Shown here in pieces: positions 9,942-19,406 of a DNA stretch of 64,000 bases (position 1 is its first letter; every line of letters starts with the position of its first letter). The notes under the pieces are model-generated. The model ran no database searches. It was not told the DNA's origin and saw only the letters and a list, made by a program, of their open reading frames with translations. The translations under genes and the position numbers were made by a program. The DNA is from Acidobacteriota bacterium (GTDB taxonomy: Bacteria; Acidobacteriota; Blastocatellia; Pyrinomonadales; Pyrinomonadaceae): assembly GCA_016718135.1 (NCBI GenBank), contig JADKEF010000001.1, positions 245,001-309,000 of the forward strand, written 5' to 3'.

Positions 9942-10930
9942 TGTTTTCATTGTCTAGTCGGAAAAATACTCTTGAGCACCGATCGATGCGGCTAATCGCA
10001 GCGGCCGGTCTTTTTAGTTTGTTCCTCCTGTGTGGAACGATCCCGTCGTTTGCTAAAACCATTTCTCCTCTTTTCGCCAATCCCGAGATCTCAACAAGTG
10101 ACGACCAGACGACCTTGATCGTGAATGATGCTCCCGAGCAAGAAGTGATCGTGATCGGCAAATCGGTGGTCGTCAACAAGAACGCGAAGGGCGTGCTCGC
10201 AGTCGGCGGAGATGTCGTTGTCGAGGGCCGCGTTGAGGGCGATGTGGCGACGGTCGGCGGTAATGTAATTCAAAAGAAAGACGCCTATATTGGCGGAGAC
10301 ATCATCGTTTTCGGCGGCTCGTACAAACCTGAAAGTGCGACACCGCTTCGTGCTCCGGGACGCGAAACCGTCATGCTCGGCGTTTTTGAGGACGAATTGC
10401 GTAGCTTTGGCCAGAATCCGTCGCAGATCTTTGCACCTAGTTTTTCGATGAGTTTTCTAGCTCAAAGGCTGCTACTTGCTTTGTTTTGGTTTGTCGTCTC
10501 AATGGTCTTTACCACGATCGCTCCGGGAGCTGTGGGCCGTGCGGTCGCGAGAATTCACCTCTCGTTTCTAAAAGTATGCGCTATTGGGGCTCTAGCGTTT
10601 ATCATCATTGTGGGTATGATAGTCGGCGGCGCTCTGACTTTGCCCGACTATTTGGGTGTGACGCTCGGTATTTTGTCGACTTTCCTTTTGCTGCTCGGCT
10701 ATCTATTCGGCCGGGTGGCTCTGCAGGTAAGCGCAGGCAAGCTGATCCAGAAATACTTCCTTTCCGAGAATAATCGCTCCGAGACGCTCGCAATTTTATT
10801 GGGCGTTCTTCTGTGGACCCTTCTCCTCTCGCTACCCTACCTTTGGGTGGTCGCTTTGTTCCTGGTTTTTGCGGTTGGTATAGGGCTCGTTTTGACGGGC
10901 CGGGCAGTGCCAAAATGGCAGACTCCATAG
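9938..10930 (+). CDS. Polymer-forming (bactofilin-like) membrane protein
   Basis: 330 residues. After a signal sequence (LFSLFLLCGTIPSFA) comes a short right-handed beta-helix of polymer-forming type: GKSVVVNKNAKGVLAVGGDV then VEGRVEGDVATVGGNVI and AYIGGDIIVFGG, with the usual repeat of about six residues per strand. The C-terminal 170 residues are strongly hydrophobic with four or five membrane segments. Such proteins are often in ECF sigma operons and are presumed to be envelope scaffolds or sensors; the function is an inference. It overlaps the anti-sigma gene by four bases and ends the operon. Confidence 0.82.
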   Translation: MMFSLSSRKNTLEHRSMRLIAAAGLFSLFLLCGTIPSFAKTISPLFANPEISTSDDQTTLIVNDAPEQEVIVIGKSVVVNKNAKGVLAVGGDVVVEGRVEGDVATVGGNVIQKKDAYIGGDIIVFGGSYKPESATPLRAPGRETVMLGVFEDELRSFGQNPSQIFAPSFSMSFLAQRLLLALFWFVVSMVFTTIAPGAVGRAVARIHLSFLKVCAIGALAFIIIVGMIVGGALTLPDYLGVTLGILSTFLLLLGYLFGRVALQVSAGKLIQKYFLSENNRSETLAILLGVLLWTLLLSLPYLWVVALFLVFAVGIGLVLTGRAVPKWQTP

Positions 10931-11068
10931 CCGCGAATGTTTGCAGATTTTTACATTTCTTTACAAATAGCCTCGAACCTTACTGCTACTATTAACGTCA
11001 TAGTAATTGATACTCGCAATTAGCGTTTTACATCGCGTTTATCGAGAACAAGGGCAATTAATAATTAT

Positions 11069-12274
11069 ATGCTGCACAAAGCAATTGTTAGCTTCCTATT
11101 TATATTCGTGTCCGGTGTGTCCACTTTTGTGTGCGCGCAAATTGACCCATTAAAGCCTGTAGTCATTGTTGGGGATCTGGCGGCGGTTGCGGACAAAAAG
11201 TTCACGGTGAACGCCAAGACTGGGCCGGTCGAGGTCACGACGACGGACAAGACATCTTTTAAGCGGGTATCGGCCGAGAACCTAAATCTCACGGCTGCCA
11301 CCGCTGGAGCGTTTGCTGAGATCGGAGTTGGCGACGGATTGACCATCTCAGCCCTGGCGGCTGCGGATGGCAAGACGCTTAATGCGAGGACGGTATATTA
11401 CGTTACGAAAGCAGACAAGGCCGCCAAGGCCGCAAAGGATGCAGAGGCATGGCGTGTACGCGGGATAACGGGTAAGGTCATCTCAGCGAACACTCAAACA
11501 AATCAAATTGTTGTCGAGACGCGCACGATCGCTGGCAGCACTAATGTAACTGTCACCCCCAAAGATGGCGCGAAGTTCCTGCGATACGCTCCAGATTCGA
11601 TCCGTTTCGACGAAGCAAAAGCCAGCTCACTGCCTGAGGTCAAGGCAGGCGACATGATCCGTGCACTTGGCGATAAGAGTTCTGACGGTACGAGTTTTTC
11701 GGCAGAGCAGCTTATCTCTGGTGCATTTCAGACAATCGCCGGAACGGTGAAATCGGTTGATGCGTCTAAGGGCGAAGTAACGATCACAGATTCGCAAACC
11801 AAAAAAGATGTCGTCGTTGTAGTAAGCGAGACGTCAGTTCTCAAGAAATTTCCGGCCGAGCAAGCGGAGATGCTCGCCCGTGTCCAGATGATGGGAGCAG
11901 GCGGTATGGGCGGTGCTCGCCCGGTCGGCGGCGGCCAGGGCCGCCCGGCAGGCGGTACGCCTCCTGTTGCTCCGGCTGGTGGCCAACCTCCTGCGGGTGG
12001 TGGACGTCCCGGAATGGGCGGACCGCGTAGCGGTGGTGGCGGCGTTGACGATATGCTCGAACGTTTGCCAACGATCACTCCGGCAGACCTTAAAGCAGGC
12101 GACATGATCGCGATCTCAAGTACGAAGAATGGCACCGCAGGCCGCATAAAGGCGATAAAGCTCGTCGCAGGTGTAGAGCCATTTCTCAGGGCAGCCCAGG
12201 CAGGTACCGGCGGCGGACGTCGTGGTCAGGGTGGAGTCGACGGCGGCTTTAGCATTCCGGGTCTTGACCCATAA
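11069..12274 (+). CDS. DUF5666-like secreted protein with Gly/Pro-rich segment
   Basis: 401 residues with a signal peptide (FLFIFVSGVSTFVCAQ). It contains repeated small beta-barrel (DUF5666-like) units: residues about 25-110, 120-210 (GITGKVISANTQTNQIVVET) and 215-265 (GTVKSVDASKGEVTITDSQT), each pairing a G.V..V....TV pattern with an exported face. A low-complexity Gly/Pro stretch fills about residues 275-330, then the last unit LKAGDMIAISSTKNGTAGRI. It lies 58 bases upstream of the TonB-dependent receptor, which has its own glycine-rich stretch, and the two are probably expressed together. The role is unknown; a surface or periplasmic binding protein is the likeliest. Confidence 0.75.
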   Translation: MLHKAIVSFLFIFVSGVSTFVCAQIDPLKPVVIVGDLAAVADKKFTVNAKTGPVEVTTTDKTSFKRVSAENLNLTAATAGAFAEIGVGDGLTISALAAADGKTLNARTVYYVTKADKAAKAAKDAEAWRVRGITGKVISANTQTNQIVVETRTIAGSTNVTVTPKDGAKFLRYAPDSIRFDEAKASSLPEVKAGDMIRALGDKSSDGTSFSAEQLISGAFQTIAGTVKSVDASKGEVTITDSQTKKDVVVVVSETSVLKKFPAEQAEMLARVQMMGAGGMGGARPVGGGQGRPAGGTPPVAPAGGQPPAGGGRPGMGGPRSGGGGVDDMLERLPTITPADLKAGDMIAISSTKNGTAGRIKAIKLVAGVEPFLRAAQAGTGGGRRGQGGVDGGFSIPGLDP

Positions 12275-12332
12275 ATTTTTCTCAAACGCGTGAATATCGG
12301 CACGCCAACTATTTAACTTAGGTATATCTACC

Positions 12333-15300
12333 ATGAAACTTATACGAACCGCTTTATTTTTAGCAATATTTACGGCAATTTCTATCGGAACGGCCTTTGG
12401 TCAGGCTAATGGCAGCATCGGAGGGACGGTGACTGACGCAAACGGAGCTATTATTCCGGGAGCAACGGTTACTGCTGTTGCAGCCGACCTCAAGCAAAAG
12501 CAATCGATCACAAACGCCAAGGGCGAATACAACATTACCGGCCTTTTGCCCGGCAAATACACTCTTAAGGCGATCGCTCCCACCTTCGGCTTGTACGAAA
12601 ACATGGACGTGGTGGTCACGGCGGGTGAGAAGAACGAGATGTTCGTTATTCTTACCGCAGCGTCGCTTCAAGAAAACGTCGATGTTTCGCTCAACGAACA
12701 GGTCTCGACCGATTCTGATGCAAACAAGGACGCAACTGTTCTTAAGGGAGCTGACCTTGACGCCTTGCCGGACGATCCGGATGAACTGCAGGCAGCTCTT
12801 CAGGCACTCGCCGGGGCCGCTGCGGGCCCTAACGGCGGTCAGATCTATATTGACGGTTTCACCGGCGGCCAGATGCCATCGAAAGAATCTATCCGTGAGA
12901 TCCGTATAAACAGCAATCCATTTTCGGCAGAATATGACCGTCTGGGCTTTGGCCGTGTGGAAATTTTGACGCGTCCGGGTTCGGACAAGTTTCGCGGTTC
13001 GGTCAACGGCAGTTTTAACGACGAGAGCCTAAACTCGCGAAATCCTTTCGCGGAAAATCGTGCACCTACTCAGTCGCGTAATTTTGGCGGCAATCTTTCA
13101 GGCCCGATAAAGAAAGGGAGGTCATCCTTCTTTATCGACATCAATAACCGTCAGAACGATAACAACGCGATCATTAACGCTAACATCCTTGATGAAGCAC
13201 TGAATTTCGTTAATATCCGACAGGACGTCACGGTACCGAATCGTCGATTCTCTTTCAGTCCACGAGTGGATTTTGCAATTAACGACCGTAACACACTGGT
13301 TGCACGGTACAACTACGGAACAGGTACGACTAAGAATCAGGGAGTTGGCGACATTTCGCTTGATTCCAGAGCGTATGAGTCGGAGAACCGCGAACACGAA
13401 TTTCGTCTCACTGAGACGATGATCATAAACGCGAAGACCGTAAATGAAACTCGTTTTGAGTACTCGGACAACCTGAACGAACAGAACGGAGATAATTCGA
13501 TCCCGACGATCCAGGTTTCGACTGCCTTTACGGGTGGCGGAGCATCGATCGGGTCGAGCTTTAACCGAAACAAGGTCGTTGAGCTTAACAATTTTACCAG
13601 CACTTCGTTTGGTAAGAATTCTCAGCACGCATTCAAGTTTGGCGGACGTCTTCGTTATGTTGACGTTACGAATCGCTCGGAAAATAACTACGCGGGAACG
13701 TACTTGTTCCCAGGGTTCTTCGCAGGCGGTGTCTGCGATCTGGATGGTGACGTAGTCGTTTCTCCGCTTGAGCAGTATCGATGTAAATTGGCCGGTGGTG
13801 CGGGAAACGCGGCTAACCCAACACAGTTCACGCTGACGACCGGCAATCCGGAGATCGGTGTCACCCAGACTGAGGTCGGTTTTTTTGCAACGAATGACTG
13901 GAAAATTTCACCAGCTTTGTTGCTCAGCTTTGGCCTCCGATATGAGAACCAGACCAACATCGAGAGCAACCTTAATTTTGCACCGCGGTTTGGATTTGCA
14001 TGGTCACCCGGAGCCGGTGGGGCAAAAGCCCCATCAATGGTCTTTCGCGGTGGAGCAGGAGTATTCTACGAGCGGTTTGGGCAGGGCAATGTTCTGCAGG
14101 CATTACGTAATGACGGCGTAAACCAGCTTAACCTTTTGGTTAGTGCAAATGACGCGAATCCGGCTCGAAGAGCGATCGCTATCGCTCTATTGTCGCAGCC
14201 TGTGTTTACCTATAGTGGTGTAACAAATTCACTTACCGCAGAACAGATCTTGGCCGTTTTGCCGCAATCCGCTAGCACGATCCGCACGATCGCCGATGAT
14301 CTGCAGGCACCGTACACGATGCAGGCGGCTATCTCGATGGAACGTACGTTCGGTCCCAAATACACTTTGGCAACGACTTTCGTAACCTCGAGGACGCTGC
14401 ACTCGATCAGAACGCGAAATGTAAATGCTCCGGTCTGTATCTCTGCCCTGAACTGCACTGGATTATCCCCTCGGCCGGACCCGACCTCAGGTAACAACAA
14501 TGCCTACGAATCCAGTGGTGTTGTTAATTCAAATCGTATCAACATCAATTTCCGGGCGAATATTAGTACGCGATTTACCATGTCGACGAACTATAGTCTA
14601 GGGTTCTCTAACGGTGATGAAGCTACTCCGGCGTATTCGTGGGATCGCACTGGTGAATACGGACGTGCAGGCGGCGACATTCGCCACAATGTCTCGATCT
14701 TCGGAAACATCTCTTTGCCCTGGAGCGTTAGTTTTAACCCGTTCATCACAATTCGCTCTGGTAACCCATTTAACATCACACGCGGTGTCGATGATAACGG
14801 CGATGGTTTTGCGAATGAGCGTCCAACCTTCGGTCAGTTACAGGATCGTTGCAACGAACTCGGCTTGACTGATTCCTTCTGTAACGTGGGCGGAAATAAT
14901 TTGTCGTCAATAGTCCCAAGGAATTACGGAGAAGGGCCTGGAAGCGTCACGGTCAACCTAAGTGCACGAAAGAACTTTGGTTTCGGCAAAACTGCGGCGC
15001 AGCGGGCAGGAACCGGCGGCGGGCCTGCTGGTGGCGGTGGTATGCAGACGGTAATGATGGGCGGCCCCGGCGGTGGCGGCGGTGGCGGCGGTATGATGCG
15101 CGGCATGGGCGGCTTTGGCGGCGGCGACGCTCGCAAGCCATACAATCTCAGCGTCGGCATCAACGTCACCAACCTTTTCAATATCGTTAATCTGGGTACA
15201 CCCGTTGGTAACCTTGGCTCAGGCCGTTTTGGCCAATCGACATCGACCGGAGGCTCATTTGGTGGCTTCGGTGGCTTCGGTGGCGGTAACGGCCCAAATC

Positions 15301-15335
15301 GTCGTATTGAACTCAATGCGCGATTTAATTGGTAG
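12333..15335 (+). CDS. Oar-like TonB-dependent receptor with carboxypeptidase-regulatory domain
   Basis: 1000-residue outer-membrane protein. In order: signal peptide (FLAIFTAISIGTAFGQ), a CarboxypepD_reg-like Ig fold (IGGTVTDANGAIIPGATVTA to about residue 105), a plug domain (DLDALPDDPDELQAALQALA, with SNPFSAEYDRLGFGRVEI) and a long beta-barrel to the terminal aromatic residue (ELNARFNW). This is the Oar/TonB-receptor type greatly expanded in Acidobacteriota. The C-terminal region has a glycine- and methionine-rich insertion (about residues 890-930) inside the barrel. No TonB box is obvious. It follows the DUF5666 protein. Substrate is unknown; such proteins often move peptides, polysaccharides or adhesins. 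Confidence 0.9.
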   Translation: MKLIRTALFLAIFTAISIGTAFGQANGSIGGTVTDANGAIIPGATVTAVAADLKQKQSITNAKGEYNITGLLPGKYTLKAIAPTFGLYENMDVVVTAGEKNEMFVILTAASLQENVDVSLNEQVSTDSDANKDATVLKGADLDALPDDPDELQAALQALAGAAAGPNGGQIYIDGFTGGQMPSKESIREIRINSNPFSAEYDRLGFGRVEILTRPGSDKFRGSVNGSFNDESLNSRNPFAENRAPTQSRNFGGNLSGPIKKGRSSFFIDINNRQNDNNAIINANILDEALNFVNIRQDVTVPNRRFSFSPRVDFAINDRNTLVARYNYGTGTTKNQGVGDISLDSRAYESENREHEFRLTETMIINAKTVNETRFEYSDNLNEQNGDNSIPTIQVSTAFTGGGASIGSSFNRNKVVELNNFTSTSFGKNSQHAFKFGGRLRYVDVTNRSENNYAGTYLFPGFFAGGVCDLDGDVVVSPLEQYRCKLAGGAGNAANPTQFTLTTGNPEIGVTQTEVGFFATNDWKISPALLLSFGLRYENQTNIESNLNFAPRFGFAWSPGAGGAKAPSMVFRGGAGVFYERFGQGNVLQALRNDGVNQLNLLVSANDANPARRAIAIALLSQPVFTYSGVTNSLTAEQILAVLPQSASTIRTIADDLQAPYTMQAAISMERTFGPKYTLATTFVTSRTLHSIRTRNVNAPVCISALNCTGLSPRPDPTSGNNNAYESSGVVNSNRININFRANISTRFTMSTNYSLGFSNGDEATPAYSWDRTGEYGRAGGDIRHNVSIFGNISLPWSVSFNPFITIRSGNPFNITRGVDDNGDGFANERPTFGQLQDRCNELGLTDSFCNVGGNNLSSIVPRNYGEGPGSVTVNLSARKNFGFGKTAAQRAGTGGGPAGGGGMQTVMMGGPGGGGGGGGMMRGMGGFGGGDARKPYNLSVGINVTNLFNIVNLGTPVGNLGSGRFGQSTSTGGSFGGFGGFGGGNGPNRRIELNARFNW

Positions 15336-15354
15336 TTCTCTTATCTTGAACCGG

Positions 15355-15394
15355 AAAGGAGACGTTAGCGTTTTAAGCTTCGTCTCCTTTTCTT
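15355..15394 (+). terminator. Intrinsic terminator after the TonB receptor gene
   Basis: Ten-base arms AAAGGAGACG (15355-15364) and CGTCTCCTTT (15381-15390) are followed by TCTTTTG. It lies 20 bases after the receptor stop codon. Confidence 0.8.
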
Positions 15395-15423
15395 TTGTAT
15401 ACTAAGTGTAGATAGGGTTTATT

Positions 15424-16167
15424 ATGAAAAGATCTATTGGACTATTCATCGTTTCGTGTTCGTTATCGTTACCTCTGATCGCTCAACCCGCAGCCTCGCC
15501 ATCGACAGCGTCTACACTCGACAAGTCGGCGGCATCCACGAAGGCTTCGACGCCGATGGAAACAGCTAAGGCCACGCTTGCTGCACACGGTGGCGACAAA
15601 CTTCTAAGGATGAAGTCGCTTGTGGTGAAGGGTTCCGTGGACCTCAATACAATGGGGCAGGCGATCCCGGGTGCATTTTCAACGGCGTTTAGTGGCGAAA
15701 AATACTTTTTCGACATCAATAGTGCGATGCAGCAATTAAAGCAGGTATTCGACGGACGCGAGACCTTTTCGTCGCTACCGGGCTTCTCTCTGCCGCCGGT
15801 CACGAGCGTTGGATTTCCAATAATGTCTAAGGTTAGTGATACCTCGTACACTGTTGGAGAGCTGCCGGCGACTAAGAAGCGAAAGGGTTTTCGTATTACC
15901 GCTCCCGATGGATTTTACACAGATTTTTACGTTGATGAGAAGACCAGCCAGATCAAGGGTTATGAGTCAGCATTTGAGGTAAGCGGCCGCGTTGTGACGA
16001 CATCGGTTGAGATAGACGAATTTCAGACTGTAGAGGGAGTGGTGATCCCGAAGAAATACTCACAACGCTTCGACCTCGGCCAGATAACTGCCTACGCCAA
16101 TTTCAAAGCGAAAGAGATCCTTGTGAATACCAAGATCGAGGATTCCGCCTTTGCTATACCTAAATAG
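15424..16167 (+). CDS. Secreted LolA-like protein, unknown function
   Basis: 247 residues with a signal peptide (LFIVSCSLSLPLIAQ) and an Ala/Ser/Thr-rich linker to about residue 45. The rest starts with AKATLAAHGGDKLLRMKSLV, a pattern seen in LolA/outer-membrane lipoprotein-sorting-like folds, and continues with beta-rich sequence such as YTDFYVDEKTSQIKGYESAF and TTSVEIDEFQTVEGVVIPKK, which fits that fold. This is a fold guess from sequence pattern; no function should be assumed. It is a single gene between the terminator and the convergent epimerase gene. Confidence 0.65.
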   Translation: MKRSIGLFIVSCSLSLPLIAQPAASPSTASTLDKSAASTKASTPMETAKATLAAHGGDKLLRMKSLVVKGSVDLNTMGQAIPGAFSTAFSGEKYFFDINSAMQQLKQVFDGRETFSSLPGFSLPPVTSVGFPIMSKVSDTSYTVGELPATKKRKGFRITAPDGFYTDFYVDEKTSQIKGYESAFEVSGRVVTTSVEIDEFQTVEGVVIPKKYSQRFDLGQITAYANFKAKEILVNTKIEDSAFAIPK

Positions 16168-16178
16168 CTTGCAGTGAA

Positions 16179-17138
16179 TTATTGTTTTGCGAATCGACTG
16201 GTCTTCCACCAGTCGATCGTTTTTTTGAGGCCTTCTTCCAGGCCGACGAGTTTTTCGTAGCCGAGAGCTTCGATCGCACGGGTGTTGTCCGCCTGAGAAT
16301 GTTTTACATCGCCGTTGCGGGCAGGTTCGAATCGGGCTGAGACGTTCTCGTGGGCAGTGATCTTCTTTAGGACTTCGAGCAATTCGTTCAACGATATCCG
16401 TTCACCGTTAGCGGCATTCATCGTCTCGCCAAAACCGGTCGTGGCCTGTGCGGCTTTGATATTCACATCGACGACGTTATCGATGTAAGTAAAGTCACGA
16501 GACTGCTCACCATCTCCGAAGATCACTGGCGTTTGGCCGGTCATCAGGGCATCGATGAAGCGGGAGATCACACCTGAATACATCGACGCAGGATTCTGTC
16601 GCGGGCCGAAGACGTTGAAGTAGCGAAGGGCGATAGTTTCGAGGCCGTAGACGTTGTTGAACGCCCGGCAATACAGCTCTCCTGTGAGCTTTGCCGCGGC
16701 ATATGGCGATAACGGATCGGCCCGCATCGTCTCGACCTTTGGGAGCGTTTCCTGATCTCCGTATGCCGAACTCGAGGCTGCATAAAGAAAGCGTCGAACT
16801 CCGGCTTCTTTAGATTTGAGCAATAGATTGAACGTGCCGTCCACGCAAACACGGTGGGTTTCGGCCGGATCCTCGACTGAGCGGGGAACGCTGGGTAACG
16901 CCGCCTGATGAAATACCACCTCGACCCCGTCGACTACCTTAGCAACCGTCGCTTCGTCTGTTATGTCGCCTTCGATAAATTCGAAATCGCCTGTGATCTC
17001 GTCGAGATTCTCACGAAAACCGGTCGCGAAATTATCGATGATACGTACCTTTGCTCCCTGACGGATCAGTTCGTCAGCGAGATTTGAGCCAATGAATCCG
17101 GCCCCACCCGTTACCAGTACTTTTGAAGTCAACGACAT
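16179..17138 (-). CDS. NAD-dependent sugar-nucleotide epimerase (UDP-glucose 4-epimerase type)
   Basis: About 319 residues, extended SDR family. The NAD-binding motif VTGGAGFIGSNLADELI lies at the N-terminus, with ALPSVPRSVEDP and the catalytic Ser/Tyr/Lys in AASSSAYGD and SPYAAAKLTGELYCR. ALRYFNVFGPRQNP and a VVDVNIKAA segment are typical of UDP-glucose / UDP-GlcNAc 4-epimerases (WbpP/GalE group). ATG 17138 was chosen: it has AAGGGGA at good spacing; an upstream in-frame start would add 12 unlikely residues. It is 75 bases after the UDP-glucose dehydrogenase gene on the same strand, and together they could supply UDP-glucuronate and its epimer for surface polysaccharide. Confidence 0.92.
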   Translation of the reverse strand: MSLTSKVLVTGGAGFIGSNLADELIRQGAKVRIIDNFATGFRENLDEITGDFEFIEGDITDEATVAKVVDGVEVVFHQAALPSVPRSVEDPAETHRVCVDGTFNLLLKSKEAGVRRFLYAASSSAYGDQETLPKVETMRADPLSPYAAAKLTGELYCRAFNNVYGLETIALRYFNVFGPRQNPASMYSGVISRFIDALMTGQTPVIFGDGEQSRDFTYIDNVVDVNIKAAQATTGFGETMNAANGERISLNELLEVLKKITAHENVSARFEPARNGDVKHSQADNTRAIEALGYEKLVGLEEGLKKTIDWWKTSRFAKQ

Positions 17139-17213
17139 ATAAGTTCCCCTTACAAGATTAGAAGAAACATCCAATAGTGGGAGAAATCAAGTTTTCATCT
17201 ACCGTGAGCGATA

Positions 17214-18512
17214 CTATCGACCTACGCCCACGTACTCGAATCCCATCTCGCGCATATCTGCGGGATTGTAAATATTTCTAAGATCAGCGATCTTTGGCGA
17301 GTTGAGAAGGCTCTTCACCTTTTCCATATCCAGAGCACGAAACTGATTCCATTCCGTAACAATAACCAGAGCGTCGGCACCCTCGATAGCTTCGTATTCG
17401 TCCTTTGCGTAACCGATATCGGGAAGCGAGTGCTTCGCCTCGTCCATTGCGACGGGATCGTAAGCGTTAACGCTAGCACCGCGTTTGACCATCTCTTTGA
17501 TGATGTCGATCGCCGGAGACTCACGCATGTCGTCGGTTTCGGGCTTGAACGATAGTCCGAGGACGCCGATCTTCTTGCCGTTTAGATCACCGACGAGCTT
17601 CTCGATCTTCGGGATCATCGCCATCCGCTGATCATCGTTCGCCTTGATGACCGCGTCGACGACCGATGTTTCGACACCGAATTTGTCGCCGACCTTTGTA
17701 AAGGCACGCGTGTCCTTCGGAAAGCACGAACCGCCATAGCCAGGGCCGGGATGTAGGAATTTACGGCCGATCCGGTTGTCCATGCCCATGCCCTTGGCTA
17801 CGTCGTGAACGTCACAGCCGATAGCGTCGCAGAGATTTGCTATCTCATTGATAAAGGTGATCTTGGTAGCGAGAAAAGCATTAGCGGCGTATTTGATAAG
17901 CTCAGCTGCTTCCAGCGATGTGATCACGACAGGAGTTTCAATGAGGTAGAGTGGGCGATAAAGCTCCTTCATAACCTCGATCGCTCGTTCTTCATTGCTT
18001 CCGACGACGACGCGGTCGGGACGCATAAAGTCTTGGATCGCCGCTCCCTCGCGGAGGAACTCAGGGTTGGAGGCGACACCAAACTCAGTTGGCGTTTTCA
18101 GATTGGCGGTGACAAATTCACGAAGCCATTGACCGGTGCCGACGGGGACGGTCGATTTCGTCACAAGCACTTTATATCCGTTCATTGCACCGGCAACATC
18201 CAGAGCGGCCTGCCGATAGTAGCTCATGTCCGGCGAACCGTCTTCTTGAGGCGGGGTGCCGACCGCAAGAAAGACTACCTGTGCTCTCTCGACGGCCTCC
18301 GTAATACTTGTGGTGAAATGAAGTCTGCCAGCTGCCGAGTTCTTTTCAACGATCTTGTCTAACCCCGGCTCATAGATATGGATGACTCCTCGATTAAGCT
18401 TCTCAACCTTGTCAACATCTACATCGACGCATGTGACATCGACGCCAAACTCAGCGAAACAAGCTCCGGTAACCAACCCAACATATCCTGTACCAATAAC
18501 TGCGATGTGCAT
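17214..18512 (-). CDS. ugd: UDP-glucose 6-dehydrogenase
   Basis: 432 residues, the normal length for UDP-glucose/GDP-mannose dehydrogenases. The NAD site GTGYVGLVTGACFAEFGVD is at the N-terminus, the catalytic cysteine is in GPGYGGSCFPKDTRAFTKV, and the C-terminal Rossmann domain contains VLGLSFKPETDDMRESPAI. It oxidises UDP-glucose to UDP-glucuronate using two NAD+. It precedes the epimerase gene in the same direction and probably serves exopolysaccharide or LPS synthesis. Confidence 0.95.
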   Translation of the reverse strand: MHIAVIGTGYVGLVTGACFAEFGVDVTCVDVDVDKVEKLNRGVIHIYEPGLDKIVEKNSAAGRLHFTTSITEAVERAQVVFLAVGTPPQEDGSPDMSYYRQAALDVAGAMNGYKVLVTKSTVPVGTGQWLREFVTANLKTPTEFGVASNPEFLREGAAIQDFMRPDRVVVGSNEERAIEVMKELYRPLYLIETPVVITSLEAAELIKYAANAFLATKITFINEIANLCDAIGCDVHDVAKGMGMDNRIGRKFLHPGPGYGGSCFPKDTRAFTKVGDKFGVETSVVDAVIKANDDQRMAMIPKIEKLVGDLNGKKIGVLGLSFKPETDDMRESPAIDIIKEMVKRGASVNAYDPVAMDEAKHSLPDIGYAKDEYEAIEGADALVIVTEWNQFRALDMEKVKSLLNSPKIADLRNIYNPADMREMGFEYVGVGR

Positions 18513-18573
18513 AACAAAATAAGAAAAGAGATTATTATAAAATCAAGATACTAACGAACCCCGGACAAAAGTA

Positions 18574-18602
18574 TGCGGGTCACGTAATCTACATGACCCG
18601 CA
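18574..18602 (-). terminator. Probable terminator of the FecR-like gene
   Basis: A nine-base perfect stem (TGCGGGTCA / TGACCCGCA) with an 11-base loop lies in the gap between the FecR-like gene and ugd. On the minus strand it is followed by ATACTTTTGTC, a weak T run, so it likely ends transcription of the FecR-like gene before ugd. Confidence 0.6.
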
Positions 18603-18626
18603 AAACTTTGGAATTGATTAGAAAAA

Positions 18627-19334
18627 TTAACGAACCGGGCTGACTACAATACCAGGACCGCCAAAGTCGTTGTCATCACCCCGGGTGCCGAAGTAAATAC
18701 CCGCACCTGCTGCACCAGCAGCAAGAAGGATGAGCCATGGCCAGTTGCCGACCGATGGTCCTGGAGCTGAATCAGGACGCAGGCAAGGCTTGCAGCCGGT
18801 CTGTGCCAGATTACCCGAGGTTGCTGACGTACCAGCGACTACCTGCTTGCTACCCGTTGCTTCGCGAAGCGTGACGACACCCGAGGTGGCATCAACGTGC
18901 GAGTGTGAACACTCAGCTTCAACGAGGAAATTGTTTGCCTGGCTGTTGTCGCCGACGAACGTTCCGTTCTTCGTTGCGACAGTAGCGGCTACACCCGATG
19001 CATTCGAGATGCGAACCTTACCGGCATCCATCGTTGCAACGATGCTGCCTTCGGAGAAGGTAAGCTTGACAGTTGTGTCAGCCTGAACTTCAACACGTCC
19101 GAGCTTGCCTAGGCTAACGACTGCGCTTGAACCGCTTGCCGTCGTAATGGTCGCATCAGAGAAAACCGTTGCACCTGAAACGGCATTGCTGCCATTAACG
19201 GTGACCGATCCCGTGACCGTGATCTCACCGGTAACGTCCTTGGGAAGTGCAAAGGCCACCATCGATGAAACGGTCCAGACCGCTGCGAGTGTCATGGCCG
19301 CAAATGATTTGCGTAGAATATTTTTGCCGAACAT
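18627..19334 (-). CDS. FecR-like secreted protein with C-terminal membrane anchor (paralogue 1)
   Basis: About 235 residues. A signal peptide (FAAMTLAAVWTVSSMVAFA) is followed by a FecR-like beta domain: GEITVTGSVTVNGSNAVSGA, VVSLGKLGRVEVQADTTVKL and DAGKVRISNASGVAATVATK. Near the end come two cysteines (GCKPC), one membrane segment (PWLILLAAGAAGAGIYFG), an acidic GDDNDFGG stretch and the C-terminus VVSPVR. ATG 19334 has a strong AGGAGG 10 bases upstream. The gene just upstream (19407-20024) is a paralogue with the same layout and ending. No sigma or receptor partner is adjacent, so a FecR-type signalling role is not supported; it may be a surface-anchored protein. Confidence 0.75.
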   Translation of the reverse strand: MFGKNILRKSFAAMTLAAVWTVSSMVAFALPKDVTGEITVTGSVTVNGSNAVSGATVFSDATITTASGSSAVVSLGKLGRVEVQADTTVKLTFSEGSIVATMDAGKVRISNASGVAATVATKNGTFVGDNSQANNFLVEAECSHSHVDATSGVVTLREATGSKQVVAGTSATSGNLAQTGCKPCLRPDSAPGPSVGNWPWLILLAAGAAGAGIYFGTRGDDNDFGGPGIVVSPVR

Positions 19335-19406
19335 TGAGTTAATCTCCTCCTGAATCAATCCTTTCAAAGTTAAAAGTATAATACCTATAATTAGGTCAAG
19401 TTACAA

